64,000 bases of DNA. Source: CAYYIS01 sp964470965 (GTDB lineage: Bacteria > JAAXHH01 > JABIQT01). The stretch lies in the NCBI GenBank assembly GCA_964470965.1, contig CAYYIS010000018.1:1-64000 (forward strand), read 5' to 3'. Of the stretch, positions 27,864 to 37,124 are shown one piece after another. The notes below the pieces were generated by a model, which was given only the letters and a program-made list of their open reading frames with translations, had not been told where the DNA came from and ran no database searches. A program made the translations under genes and the position numbers. Within the stretch, counting starts at the first letter, position 1; every line of letters begins with the position of its first letter.

Positions 27864-28002
27864 TTGCTTCTCCTGATGTCACCGATTCAACTGTTCATTG
27901 TGCCATCTTATGATGGAACAGACAGTTGTCTCTGGACTTCGATAGCAGCACAAATAATAGGAATGAAGATTCAATCCCCGGGGCCTACAACCGTCAAATG
28001 AG

Positions 28003-29199
28003 TCAAGAGTCTAATGAGCCTATCACCTTAAAAGCGGCTCTCTCAACGTCATCCCAGTCCGGCTCTTCCACGGGTTTATCACTCCATGCGACTGACATGT
28101 AACCGTCTTCCACCACCAACTTCCCCCTGCAATCGAGTTCCTCGTCGCCCGGTCGCGGTTGCAGCCCCATATAAGCCTCGAAGACCGGGTCATTGTGAGT
28201 CGCCAGAATAACGTGGTGGTCGCCGCCATGCACCTCAACTCCGAAGCTCTCGGCGATGGCGGCCTGCTTAACCTGACCGGTGATGCCTATACCGCGCTGG
28301 CGCACTATGTCGGCCGCACCCATAGCCAGATATGGCGCCGTGTTAAACGGTTGGCCGCCGATGGCGCCGATCCATTCGAGCGTGAGTACTTTCAGGTCGA
28401 GCGTATCACACAGTTTTTTCAGACCGAGGATATCATAGTCCTGGAGAGGCTCTTCGATCCATTCATATCGGTATTGCTCCATCGCCCGCCCCACCTTGAC
28501 CGCCTCATCATAAGTATATGATTCCACCGGATCATGGAACAGCAAAAAATCGTCTCCCATGGTCTCCCGGAGTCTTTTCGCCATTTCGATGTTGCCTTTG
28601 ACGCCGCGGTACGAGTGATCTTTGCCGCCTATAAAGCCCCGTTCCCTTGCCATTACTGCACTTTGCACAAGGTCGTCTATGGTCGTGCCACCGATGTTTG
28701 TGTACGCAGGGACCTTCTCCCGGCAACCGCCCAGCAGCTTGTAAATCGGAAGGCAGGCGTGGCGGCTCGCCAAATCCCAGAGCATGTTGTCGATATCATC
28801 CACAAGCCGGCGTCCCGTGTACATGAACCGCTGAGCGTACCACAGTTTCTGCCACACGTGCTCTCTGTCGAACGCATCCACCCCAAGCAGAAGAGGCGTA
28901 TAGCTGAGTTGAAACCGCCGGGCCTCCGCTTCCAGCTCAGCCGGACTGAACCCGGTGCCGTATGTCATGTACGCATCCAGGCGGCCATCGGTCACCAGGC
29001 GAATCATCAGTTGGTACGTCGGCAGAGGCTCCGCGCTTCGCCATTCCGTAGGGGCATCCGCTCCACGCAGTCCGTGCGTATGGGTAAACAGCCCGTTAAT
29101 ACCCGGCGGCACGGGTTCCATCGTCGCCTGCGGTGACGTTATGACTCTGTGCTCGGAGTCGCCTTTGTTTATATAAAATCTTACATCGTTAATTTGCAT
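28003..29199 (-). CDS. Enolase-superfamily (mandelate racemase/muconate lactonising) enzyme
   Basis: 398 residues. Mg ligands Asp223 (LFHDPVES), Glu249 (WIEEPLQD) and Glu275 (LTLEWIG) are in place. Lys193 (GGKDHSY) and His residues of EVHGGDHH fit the acid-base catalysts. The enzyme probably abstracts the alpha-proton of a sugar acid, giving dehydration or racemisation. The next upstream gene is a second superfamily member on the same strand with 15 bp between them, so the pair works together. Confidence 0.87.
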   Translation of the reverse strand: MQINDVRFYINKGDSEHRVITSPQATMEPVPPGINGLFTHTHGLRGADAPTEWRSAEPLPTYQLMIRLVTDGRLDAYMTYGTGFSPAELEAEARRFQLSYTPLLLGVDAFDREHVWQKLWYAQRFMYTGRRLVDDIDNMLWDLASRHACLPIYKLLGGCREKVPAYTNIGGTTIDDLVQSAVMARERGFIGGKDHSYRGVKGNIEMAKRLRETMGDDFLLFHDPVESYTYDEAVKVGRAMEQYRYEWIEEPLQDYDILGLKKLCDTLDLKVLTLEWIGAIGGQPFNTAPYLAMGAADIVRQRGIGITGQVKQAAIAESFGVEVHGGDHHVILATHNDPVFEAYMGLQPRPGDEELDCRGKLVVEDGYMSVAWSDKPVEEPDWDDVERAAFKVIGSLDS

Positions 29200-29214
29200 C
29201 GGATGGCTCCTCTA

Positions 29215-30237
29215 TTAACTTGGTTCGATTATCTGTTCCGTTTTTTCATCGATTGCATCCCAGTTCAGGTCCATTCCCAGACCGGGAGACTTGGGGATCT
29301 CGAGATAGCCATCCACTACCTTCAGAGGATTGTTTATACAGGGTGTATCCTCCACGACACCCGCCTGCCTGGCTTCAAAGAACGGTGCGTTTTTCATGGA
29401 ACCCAGCAGATGGGCATGGGCGAAACCACATGAGACACCCGCTGACGCCATCAGGCTGAATACTCCGAAGGCGTCGGCGGCCCGGCCTATTTTAAGGAGG
29501 TCGGTTATCCCTCCGGAAAATGGCGTTCCAGCAATGACCATGTCTGCGGCCTGTACCGATAATATCCGCGAAACATCACGGCTCGTTCGAACCCTAAGCG
29601 CGACCGGTGTATCGATCCTTTCCGCCAACAGCCTGCAGCTGGACAGGTTCCCTTCCTCCAACGGTTCTTCATACCAGTAAAAATCCGCCTCGTCCAGTAC
29701 CCTTCCGATCTGAACCGCACCGGCGGAATCGTTCTGCCCGGCACCGTCCAGCATCAGGTAGAAATCGGCTCCCACTCGCTGGCGGATCTCACGTATCAGA
29801 CCGAACAGACTGTCCTGGGACTGGAGGCAGGTGATTTTGTACCCGAGAAAACCGTCCCGTTGGGCACTCAGCGCCTCCTGCACTACGCCCTCGCTGTCGT
29901 CATGACTGCCACCGACCAGATACGCCGGTGTCCGGCTGCGGAAACCGCCGGTCATCCTGTACACCGGCTGTCCGACGGCCTTGGCCACCAGATCCCAGAG
30001 GGCGGTGTCGATATACCCGCGTAGAGCAGCGTCCTGCCCTGTGTCCAGCCGTAGCAGCGCGAGCCAGAGACGCTCCCGGTCGATGGGATTCTGATCAATT
30101 AACACTCCGGCAAGTTCCTGTTGGATTTTCTGTCCGTCATCCGGACCGACCCCGAAGCACCAGCCTTCCAATTCGGTATCGGTCTGAATCCGAAGCAGGC
30201 CGATTGGCTGGTGAATGAGTACATTGATTATTTGCAA
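29215..30237 (-). CDS. Enolase-superfamily protein with incomplete metal site
   Basis: 340 residues. The N-terminal capping region is short. Asp164 (LMLDGAGQND) and Glu190 (WYEEPLEE) are present, and Lys134 (GYKITC) could be the base. The third acidic ligand, expected in a GE-type motif on the next strand, is replaced by VALRVRTSRD. Either another residue binds Mg or the protein is altered in activity. It is encoded just upstream of the intact homologue at 28003. Confidence 0.82.
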   Translation of the reverse strand: MQIINVLIHQPIGLLRIQTDTELEGWCFGVGPDDGQKIQQELAGVLIDQNPIDRERLWLALLRLDTGQDAALRGYIDTALWDLVAKAVGQPVYRMTGGFRSRTPAYLVGGSHDDSEGVVQEALSAQRDGFLGYKITCLQSQDSLFGLIREIRQRVGADFYLMLDGAGQNDSAGAVQIGRVLDEADFYWYEEPLEEGNLSSCRLLAERIDTPVALRVRTSRDVSRILSVQAADMVIAGTPFSGGITDLLKIGRAADAFGVFSLMASAGVSCGFAHAHLLGSMKNAPFFEARQAGVVEDTPCINNPLKVVDGYLEIPKSPGLGMDLNWDAIDEKTEQIIEPS

Positions 30238-30284
30238 CTGTGTCCTCCCTCAATAGGGCGTGCATACAAAATAAAATCTGGCGC

Positions 30285-30308
30285 GTTGAAATCGGCGTTG
30301 AAATCGGT
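30285..30308. repeat. Tandem 12-bp repeat upstream of the enolase pair
   Basis: GTTGAAATCGGC is followed directly by GTTGAAATCGGT. It lies 48 bp before the start of the minus-strand enolase gene and after the Ldh2 stop. It could be a slipped duplication or a direct-repeat regulator site. Confidence 0.5.
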
Positions 30309-30340
30309 CTCTGGCAGAACAAAAAAAAGAGATTTACCCG

Positions 30341-31324
30341 TCACCATGGCGTCGTAAGATCCAGCTCACGTGCGATATCTTCAAGGCCCTGGCGATGGGA
30401 GCCGGACAGTGGAATACCCTGTTCAGCCCAGATGGATTCACGGTCAAATTCCTGACCGCCTGGGAAATCAAAACGCTCGTATCCTGGTAAAGGCGGCAAG
30501 TCCTGAATGTAGCGCATGGAACGGTCCATCTCCGCCTTGAACGTATCGACCGACACGAAACGCCCTACATCCATCGCGAATATAAATCCACCGTATCCTG
30601 CGGCAGAATAACGCCTGCTCTCTGGCTGATATGATTTGTCCATCATGCCGGCTAGGGCGCCGCCCATTAGCAGTGCTACACCCACAAGACCGAGGCTTTT
30701 GAAAAACGCGGCCGGGATACGGTGAAACAGATCATGGAAGTCCTCTGGTTCGAAGAATGATGTCCCCATATCAAGAATGAGCGGCGCCTTCTCTCCCGAT
30801 GGAATTGCAAAACTCATGGGTGGATTGCCCAGCGGGTTGAACTGGGGCAAATCGGGACGGACACCCCCTTCTCCTATCAAATGCCCCGATACACAGAACC
30901 CTATAAAATCCTCCCGGACGGCCATTCGCGTGTATTTTCCCGCACTCCCGAAATGTCCGTGGTTGCGAGAAATCACGGCGCCTACGCCGGTTGCCCTGGC
31001 TTTCTCGATGGCCAGTTCAGCGGCACGGTACGTAGCCGGATGGCCGAGACCGCCGTCCCCGTCTACGACCGCGGTAGAAACCTCGTCCCTGGTAACGGAT
31101 ACCTGGGTTACAGGATTCATAGAACCGGACAAAAACGCCCTGGCATACCCCGGAGTCGCGTTGGTACCGTGGCTCAGAACACCGCGCAGGTCCGTATCGA
31201 TCAACAAGTCTGAAATGAGAACCGCATCCTGTTCCGGCACGCCGGTTTCTCGGAAGATAGATTCAATCAGAGCTCGAAGTGCTCCTACCGGAACCCGCAT
31301 CGCATCGGAGGGAGGTATGTTCAT
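30341..31324 (-). CDS. Malate/L-lactate/ureidoglycolate dehydrogenase family (Ldh2) protein
   Basis: 327 residues. Family features: RGVLSHG near residue 47, SRNHGHFGSAG for the active site His, and the LILDMGTS block. These NAD(P)-dependent enzymes oxidise 2-hydroxy acids. Alongside two enolase-type enzymes it fits oxidation of a sugar-acid-derived 2-hydroxy acid. About 100 bp separate it from the enolase gene, 8 bp from the small CBM9-like gene upstream. Confidence 0.87.
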   Translation of the reverse strand: MNIPPSDAMRVPVGALRALIESIFRETGVPEQDAVLISDLLIDTDLRGVLSHGTNATPGYARAFLSGSMNPVTQVSVTRDEVSTAVVDGDGGLGHPATYRAAELAIEKARATGVGAVISRNHGHFGSAGKYTRMAVREDFIGFCVSGHLIGEGGVRPDLPQFNPLGNPPMSFAIPSGEKAPLILDMGTSFFEPEDFHDLFHRIPAAFFKSLGLVGVALLMGGALAGMMDKSYQPESRRYSAAGYGGFIFAMDVGRFVSVDTFKAEMDRSMRYIQDLPPLPGYERFDFPGGQEFDRESIWAEQGIPLSGSHRQGLEDIARELDLTTPW

Positions 31325-31332
31325 AGAAATCC

Positions 31333-31593
31333 CTATGCTTTCTCCGCCAAATCATCATTGCCGGTGCCCACGAGCAATTCTGAAAACTGGACCGAACCGA
31401 ACATTTCAGGAATGCGCATGTTGTGGATGCCCTGGCGGGACCATACCCGGTCGGAATCCTTGAATGAGGGTTCCCGATTGCCATGCTGCCGCGAATTAAT
31501 CGTCTCAGCGGCATTTAATTTATATCCCTCTTCCGGCGGCTCCAGGTTGATACGAAGCATGTGTTCAGCGGGTTGCATGAATGAACACCTCAT
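31333..31593 (-). CDS. Short CBM9-like C-terminal fragment protein
   Basis: 86 residues. The end SRQGIHNMRIPEMFGSVQFS matches the C-terminal signature of family-9-like carbohydrate-binding proteins (W-x-PQG-x-x-NMH-x-PE-x-WG-x-VQF). Full members are much longer, so this is truncated or an isolated remnant. Its ATG (31593-31591) overlaps the TGA of the zinc dehydrogenase (31592-31590) as ATGA, so translation may be coupled, which argues that the short form is expressed. ATG 31560 is an alternative. Confidence 0.55.
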   Translation of the reverse strand: MRCSFMQPAEHMLRINLEPPEEGYKLNAAETINSRQHGNREPSFKDSDRVWSRQGIHNMRIPEMFGSVQFSELLVGTGNDDLAEKA

Positions 31594-32606
31594 ACACCAC
31601 TCCAGTCGAACACGGCGCTCATGTATTCCTCCCGCTGCCGTGTCAGGCCCTCGTAGATTATCTGGCAGTCAGCCGGCGAGGCTAGATGCGTCAGTAACGG
31701 ATCTGTGATCAACCTGCCTTCGGCGATCCAGTCGAGGATCTGACGATAGTTGTCCACCAGGCTGCGGTGCCGGTCGGATTCATGACTCGGCCAGCGCCAT
31801 TCTAACGCGCCGATCATGCGGATGGCTTCCAGGTGTATGTGCAGCAGCATGGGCGTTACATCGATGGCTGCACGGGCGCGGGGACTACCCAGCAGAATAA
31901 GTTCGCCGTACCGTCGCGTCAACAGCGCCACCTCGCAGATAACTTCACTGATGCCGATGGCCTCCACGACGATACGTGCGCCCTTACCTTCCGTCCATGT
32001 CATTACGGCATCTTTCAGATCTTCGCGGCTGGAGTTCACAGTGGCCTCTATGCCACACTCCTGTCCTTTCTGCAAACGCAGGTCTGACAGGTCCGCTACC
32101 ATCACGTCGGCGCCGGCCATACGGAAAAGTTGTGCCGCAAAATTGCCTACGAGCCCCATGCCGATTATGAGGACGGTATCTCCCGGCTGTACGCTGGAGG
32201 CACGCACCGCACCGATACTCACGCCGGCCATGCGGGCGAAGACGAGTTGCTTGCCGTCTGCCCCGGACGGCGCAGGAAGGGCCATGCGGGCTGCGTCTGC
32301 TTTGAGGAGTGAAGCGTGCTGGGAAAAACTCAATACCCGGTCACCGGGTTTGCACATGCTCACCGCATCACCCACTGCGAGCACTTGACCGAGATTTCCG
32401 TATCCGGTTCCTCGCGGATAATGACCACCGTCCCCGAACGGCATTTCCTTTACCAGTCCCGTAAAACCGGCTCCTTCGGTACCGGCGCTCACGACGGAGT
32501 ATTCCGATCTTATCAGAGCCTCGTTGGACCGCAACGTCTCATCGAAATCGTTTTCCTGAAGTTCGATACGTCCCGGTTCCACTACGATCAGTTGTTTTGT
32601 TTTCAT
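31590..32606 (-). CDS. Zinc-binding-type medium-chain dehydrogenase
   Basis: 338 residues from ATG 32606. The MDR fold is clear: SVVSAGTEG near the N terminus, GNLGQVLAVGD, and Rossmann GMGLVGNF. The catalytic Cys of zinc alcohol dehydrogenases is replaced by VSAGTEG, and no four-Cys lobe is seen, as in the bchC/L-threonine-like group that binds no structural zinc. It sits in the catabolic run between DppA and the Ldh2 enzyme. Confidence 0.82.
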   Translation of the reverse strand: MKTKQLIVVEPGRIELQENDFDETLRSNEALIRSEYSVVSAGTEGAGFTGLVKEMPFGDGGHYPRGTGYGNLGQVLAVGDAVSMCKPGDRVLSFSQHASLLKADAARMALPAPSGADGKQLVFARMAGVSIGAVRASSVQPGDTVLIIGMGLVGNFAAQLFRMAGADVMVADLSDLRLQKGQECGIEATVNSSREDLKDAVMTWTEGKGARIVVEAIGISEVICEVALLTRRYGELILLGSPRARAAIDVTPMLLHIHLEAIRMIGALEWRWPSHESDRHRSLVDNYRQILDWIAEGRLITDPLLTHLASPADCQIIYEGLTRQREEYMSAVFDWSGV

Positions 32607-32687
32607 AAGTATCCTCATAGTATCCTGGAAACTTGTTCGGCGCCCCAGCGCAAACACGAATGGCGGCCGGTGGCATCAGAATCCCGA

Positions 32688-33482
32688 CTAGCGGTAAACA
32701 ATCTCCCCGATCTCATTTCCCCGGTAGCGCACCGTCTGCCCATCGACCCTCTCTGCTCCGGGTTGAGATGCCGCCGCGTCCGCTTCATGTGTGAAGAAAA
32801 AACGTTTCTCCAGCACGAAGGGCTGTTCCCAGACCAGTGGGGGGACGGGGTGTTTCCGGTGCCTGTCTACGGCCTTCGTTATTCCGACCCGGATTCGTCG
32901 CCGGGCTTCGATGGCCGATACCGAGATGGCGGCGGTTCTGCTCAGGCCCTGCTTTACCGACACTGTGGTAATACCGGGAACAAGATCTTCCGCCTCCCTG
33001 CAGGCATCGTCCTCCCCGCTGAGGAATATCAAGGGTATACCGAACGCACCGTGATAAAGGCCGAACTGAGCGATCTCCCCGATAGGTTTGCCATTGAGTT
33101 TGTAGTAGTCGATGGATCGGCTGCTCTGAGTATGGTTCTGATTGCTGGTCGGCACGCCGGCCATGGCATGCTGACCGATCATAACACAAGCATCGTATTC
33201 CGCGACTACGGGGTCCCGAACCGATCTCGGTGCACTCGGGCGTCCGTGGATCAGCCTGGCTGCCTCGTGCAGCTCCTCAAAGTTTAGCCCGCCCGGACCG
33301 TGACCGTCGACCACGAGGACGTCCTCCACGCCCGCGTCCAACAATCCGTCTACTGCGGCGTTCACCTCTCCGGTGGCAAGGCGCTTGGCCTGATCGTGGT
33401 ATTTTCCGTCCGCATACGATTGATCTGGGAAGGACACCACGCCGGCCACGCCTTCAATATCCGTACACATGAATATCTTCAT
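32688..33482 (-). CDS. dppA: M55 D-aminopeptidase (DppA-like)
   Basis: 264 residues. CTDIEGVAG at the N terminus, VVDGHGPGG, IGQHAMAG and the NHTQSS region are the zinc ligands and active site of DppA from Bacillus. These decameric enzymes release D-amino acids from short D-peptides such as those from peptidoglycan stems. No DppBCDE transporter is near. Encoded 22 bp after the M24 peptidase gene on the same strand. Confidence 0.88.
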   Translation of the reverse strand: MKIFMCTDIEGVAGVVSFPDQSYADGKYHDQAKRLATGEVNAAVDGLLDAGVEDVLVVDGHGPGGLNFEELHEAARLIHGRPSAPRSVRDPVVAEYDACVMIGQHAMAGVPTSNQNHTQSSRSIDYYKLNGKPIGEIAQFGLYHGAFGIPLIFLSGEDDACREAEDLVPGITTVSVKQGLSRTAAISVSAIEARRRIRVGITKAVDRHRKHPVPPLVWEQPFVLEKRFFFTHEADAAASQPGAERVDGQTVRYRGNEIGEIVYR

Positions 33483-33504
33483 AATTATGTCCTAACTAAA
33501 TACC

Positions 33505-34752
33505 TTATCCCGGAATCACCGGCATGCGCCGCTCCTGAGCAACCAGCGGGATGCTGCCGTCAGTGGTGACCAAGAACGATTCTTCGATGTGCAGCGATCC
33601 CACGCCCGGCATAAACAAAGGCGCTTCCAGATTGACGACCATATCCTTTTCCAGAGGCAGGTCTGACGACACGTCTATACAATCGTCCCGGATCCGAAGC
33701 CCGTTGTCCGGCACGATAATGGGATATCCGCGAACTTCCAGGCCCAGTCCGTGGCCGTGCGGAAATGTGTCGGTAAGGCCGTGCTGTGTCATCACCTCCA
33801 GCATGGGCGTACGCACTTCCGAGGCTTTAGCACCCGGCCGGATGGCTGCGGCGGATGCGTCCATACAGGCGCGCAGGGCATCGAACCGACGCTGCATCTC
33901 GGTTGATAACGGACGAAGTGCCAGGGTCGTACCGGTGTCGGAATAGCATTCCCCGTAAACGCATCCCCAGTCAACATATTCCACGAAGTCTTCCTTGAGA
34001 ATACGATCCGGTTCGGTCGCGATACCCATACCGTGGTAGCCGTACGCGAAGTGGTCCATTTCCGCACCCATCTCACTGATGCGTGTGCGGAAATGATCGA
34101 TACATGGACGAATCGATTTGCCGTTGGCAGCCAGCGTAAACGCCTCCATAGCTGCCACCTCGCTGATCTCCGCTGCCCTGGCCAGCATATCGATTTCATC
34201 CTGAGTCTTTACGGCTCGGATCAAACGAATCAGGTTGGAGCAATTCCTGATATCGGCCCGTGGCAATAACTGGCAGACAGCCTCATATCGTTCGACGGGG
34301 ACACCGTCCGATTCAAACCCTATCCGGGCGGATGTCAGACCCCTGTCCGTGATCACAGCCGTCAACGCCTCCGCCGGGGTCGCATAGGACGGTGCTGCCG
34401 TTAGCAGGTCGTAGATGCGCTGCTCACCGGGCGGGAGTTCTGATGCGGGCAGAGAGAAGTCCGCACCGGATGCACCGTAACAGCGCACGTCCTTCACCCA
34501 GAGATCGATGGCGTTCACAGCCATCAGCGCACCGCTGCATATGAATGCCGGGGCTCCGTCCTGCGGATACACGGCGAAGGCCTGACCGATATGCGCAGAC
34601 GCGCCGGGCGACATCATATACTCTTTCATGAGCGGATCGATCCAGCAGGCATAATCCGTAAAGTAGGTGATCGATACGGGGGCCGTAACTATCAGTACGT
34701 CCAAATCACAGGCGCGCATGTAGGCCTCGGCCCGGGCTCGATTGAAGAGCAT
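33505..34752 (-). CDS. M24-family metallopeptidase (creatinase/prolidase-like)
   Basis: 415 residues behind TAGGAG. The C-terminal pita-bread fold has all five ligands: YVDWGCVYGECYSDTGTT (two Asp), HGHGLGLEV (His), NLEAP (Glu) and HIEESF (Glu). The N-terminal creatinase-like domain is present. Acts on short peptides with Pro or on creatine-like amides. Divergent from the MurT gene with 178 bp between starts, and co-directional with dppA. Confidence 0.87.
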   Translation of the reverse strand: MLFNRARAEAYMRACDLDVLIVTAPVSITYFTDYACWIDPLMKEYMMSPGASAHIGQAFAVYPQDGAPAFICSGALMAVNAIDLWVKDVRCYGASGADFSLPASELPPGEQRIYDLLTAAPSYATPAEALTAVITDRGLTSARIGFESDGVPVERYEAVCQLLPRADIRNCSNLIRLIRAVKTQDEIDMLARAAEISEVAAMEAFTLAANGKSIRPCIDHFRTRISEMGAEMDHFAYGYHGMGIATEPDRILKEDFVEYVDWGCVYGECYSDTGTTLALRPLSTEMQRRFDALRACMDASAAAIRPGAKASEVRTPMLEVMTQHGLTDTFPHGHGLGLEVRGYPIIVPDNGLRIRDDCIDVSSDLPLEKDMVVNLEAPLFMPGVGSLHIEESFLVTTDGSIPLVAQERRMPVIPG

Positions 34753-34930
34753 GGCTTTCTCCTATAGGGAATATCACATATTTTTTTTGAGTATGCATTG
34801 AAGAATACAGTGCGTCAACCCAAATTTCCTTGCTGAGTTCAGCCAGCGGCATCTATATTACATTGCGTGATCCGACAGGTTTGAAATCAGTGCATTACCT
34901 GCCTTCCAAACCACCGGGAATCTTCTATCT

Positions 34931-36307
34931 ATGGCATCGGACTTCATTCAAAAAGCAGCCCTGACTCTCGACAAATCACTCTCCCGTGCGGCAGAGATGT
35001 TCGAGCTTACACGGGGCAGAGTTCCCATCGGCTCCTTCATCGCGGCGGTCTACCCGCAGATGGCTGTGGACCTGCTTAAGCAGATCCGGGAAGGAATAGT
35101 GTTCATTACCGGTATAAACGGAAAAACCACCACCAGCCATCTTCTTTCGACAATTCTGCGCCGATCGGGCAAGGCTACGCTACACACAGCGGACACTTCA
35201 GGATCCTTTGAAGATCTCGTCGCAACACTCATACAGGCTACCTCCACCCACGGCAGGATCCGTGGGGATTACGGCGTATTCGGAGTCGATGATGAACTGC
35301 TGCACGATGTGCTAACCTTCACGTCACCCAAAGTCCTGGTGTTAAATAATCTGTACGAGGACGGTATTGAAACCGAAGGAGGGGCTGATGCGATATTACG
35401 CGAATGGCGAACACTGTTCAACGAACTCTCTCCAGATCAGATCCTATTGATCAACTCCGATGACCCGATACTCTGCGGTGGATTCATCCGGGGTGTACCA
35501 CCTAGGGTGGTTTATTTCGGAGTCGAAGATGAACGGTTGCGCATCCCCTCCCGTGCGGCCGAATTGACGCGGTGTCTAAGATGCGGAGGGCCGATCGAAT
35601 ACCGTCTGGTGGCCATGTCACATCTGGGAGATTACCGATGCGACGTTTGCGGTTGGGAGCGACCGATGCCCACCGTGTATGCCATCAATGTGACGATCCA
35701 TCCGGATTCGTCACAGTTCCGGATTATCACGCCATCCGGCCCGCTGGATGTGACCTTGCGCCTACCGGGAGTCCATAACGTCTACAACGCCGTAGCCGCC
35801 GCCGCCGCCGCGATCTCCCTGGGCGTCAATCCTGCGTCCATACGGTCCGGTCTGGAGCAATCGGATCCGGAGCGGGGCCGTGGTGAACAGGTGGTCGTGA
35901 ATGAACGCCACGCCCGGTTCATGCTCATCAAGAATCCTACCTCTCTCAATGAGGCCATACGCACCGCGTTGATGATGCCGCCGCCTCACCGTTTGCTGTT
36001 TCTCATAGACGATGAGATAGACTCCGGTGGCGATGTTTCCTGGATCTGGGACGCCGACCTTGAACTTCTGTCTCAGAGAGCGGACTCAGTCGTGGTGTCC
36101 GGTTCAGGGGCGGATCATCTGGTCCTGCGGTTCAAACACGCGGGTGTCGAAGTAACCGAAATCGATGCCGACCCGGACGATGCGTTCCACCGTGCTATGG
36201 CCGATATGCCGAGAAAACATCACCTGAATGTCCTCGCCACCGATGCTGCGCTGTTCGAACTGCGCCGGGAACTGGGGGAGGTAGGTGTAATCCGTCAATT
36301 CCCATAG
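34931..36307 (+). CDS. murT: MurT-like lipid II isoglutaminyl synthase, ligase subunit
   Basis: 458 residues. Walker-type FITGINGKTTTSH, HNVYNAVAAAAA of the Mur ligase middle domain, and the C-terminal DUF1727 domain with GGDVSWIWDADLE, whose Asp completes the partner triad in Staphylococcus. A Cys4 ribbon (Cys215, Cys218, Cys237, Cys240) is inserted as in MurT. The enzyme activates the D-Glu of lipid II for amidation, the NH3 normally coming from GatD, which is encoded 34 bp downstream. MurT-GatD is best known from Gram-positive bacteria. Confidence 0.88.
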   Translation: MASDFIQKAALTLDKSLSRAAEMFELTRGRVPIGSFIAAVYPQMAVDLLKQIREGIVFITGINGKTTTSHLLSTILRRSGKATLHTADTSGSFEDLVATLIQATSTHGRIRGDYGVFGVDDELLHDVLTFTSPKVLVLNNLYEDGIETEGGADAILREWRTLFNELSPDQILLINSDDPILCGGFIRGVPPRVVYFGVEDERLRIPSRAAELTRCLRCGGPIEYRLVAMSHLGDYRCDVCGWERPMPTVYAINVTIHPDSSQFRIITPSGPLDVTLRLPGVHNVYNAVAAAAAAISLGVNPASIRSGLEQSDPERGRGEQVVVNERHARFMLIKNPTSLNEAIRTALMMPPPHRLLFLIDDEIDSGGDVSWIWDADLELLSQRADSVVVSGSGADHLVLRFKHAGVEVTEIDADPDDAFHRAMADMPRKHHLNVLATDAALFELRRELGEVGVIRQFP

Positions 36308-36341
36308 GGATCGATGGTGCGAACCTCTGTCAAACTCGATC

Positions 36342-37124
36342 ATGAACAACAACCTGAACCTCCGTACAGCCGTTCTTTATCCTGACCGTATGCGTATCAA
36401 TGGCGATTACGGCAACCTGCTCGTTTTCTCCAACCGGTGTCGGTGGCGAGGTATATCTGTGGAAACGCACACGCTGCTGCCCGGAGACACGATTCCCACG
36501 GATTTCTTCGATATACTTCTGTTCGGCGGGGGCCAGGACCGGCGCCAGCAGACGTTTGTAGCGGACGATATGATCAAGAGTAAAGCCGGCGGAATTCGTC
36601 AGGCTGTAGAAGGTGGTATGGTGGTGCTCGCAACAGGCGGGGGATATCAGATGAGTGGTCGTTTTTTCGCAACCGGAGAAAACGCCAGAATTCCGGGCCT
36701 TGGCCTGCTGGACATGTGGACTGTCGACAGTGAGGACCAGATCTCCGGCGACATCATCATAGACACTGATTTTCTGAAACCGCGAACAATGGTCGGTTTC
36801 GAAAGCCATTCCGGAAAAACCTATCTCGGAGGGGCGGACATGCCGCTCGGCAGGCGGGTCATAGGCCAGGGCAACAATGGTGAAGACGCGTTTGAAGGCT
36901 GTCGCTCCCGCACCGTTTTCGGCACCTACCTCCACGGCCCCATCCTGCCTCGCAACCCTCATTTTACCGACCACCTTATTCACCTTGCCCTGGACCGCCG
37001 CTACGGTGACATCCCCCTTGCCCCGTTGGACGACTCTCTTGAATGGGAAGCACATCAGAGCGTCCTGGTACAGTCAGGGAGAGGGGATGATGCCATTGAC
37101 GGATTGACGAGACGATTCCTGTAA
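36342..37124 (+). CDS. gatD: GatD-like glutamine amidotransferase lacking its catalytic cysteine
   Basis: 260 residues. The GATase/cobyric-acid-type fold is complete: LLFGGGQDRRQ and GTYLHGPILPRNP with His198. The nucleophile motif, normally CGGYQ, reads TGGGYQ, with Gly99 (codon 36636-36638, GGC) at the Cys position. TGC to GGC is one base. If correct, it cannot release NH3 from glutamine, and the MurT pair would need free ammonia or another donor. It otherwise looks like a functional gene with normal length. Confidence 0.85.
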   Translation: MNNNLNLRTAVLYPDRMRINGDYGNLLVFSNRCRWRGISVETHTLLPGDTIPTDFFDILLFGGGQDRRQQTFVADDMIKSKAGGIRQAVEGGMVVLATGGGYQMSGRFFATGENARIPGLGLLDMWTVDSEDQISGDIIIDTDFLKPRTMVGFESHSGKTYLGGADMPLGRRVIGQGNNGEDAFEGCRSRTVFGTYLHGPILPRNPHFTDHLIHLALDRRYGDIPLAPLDDSLEWEAHQSVLVQSGRGDDAIDGLTRRFL

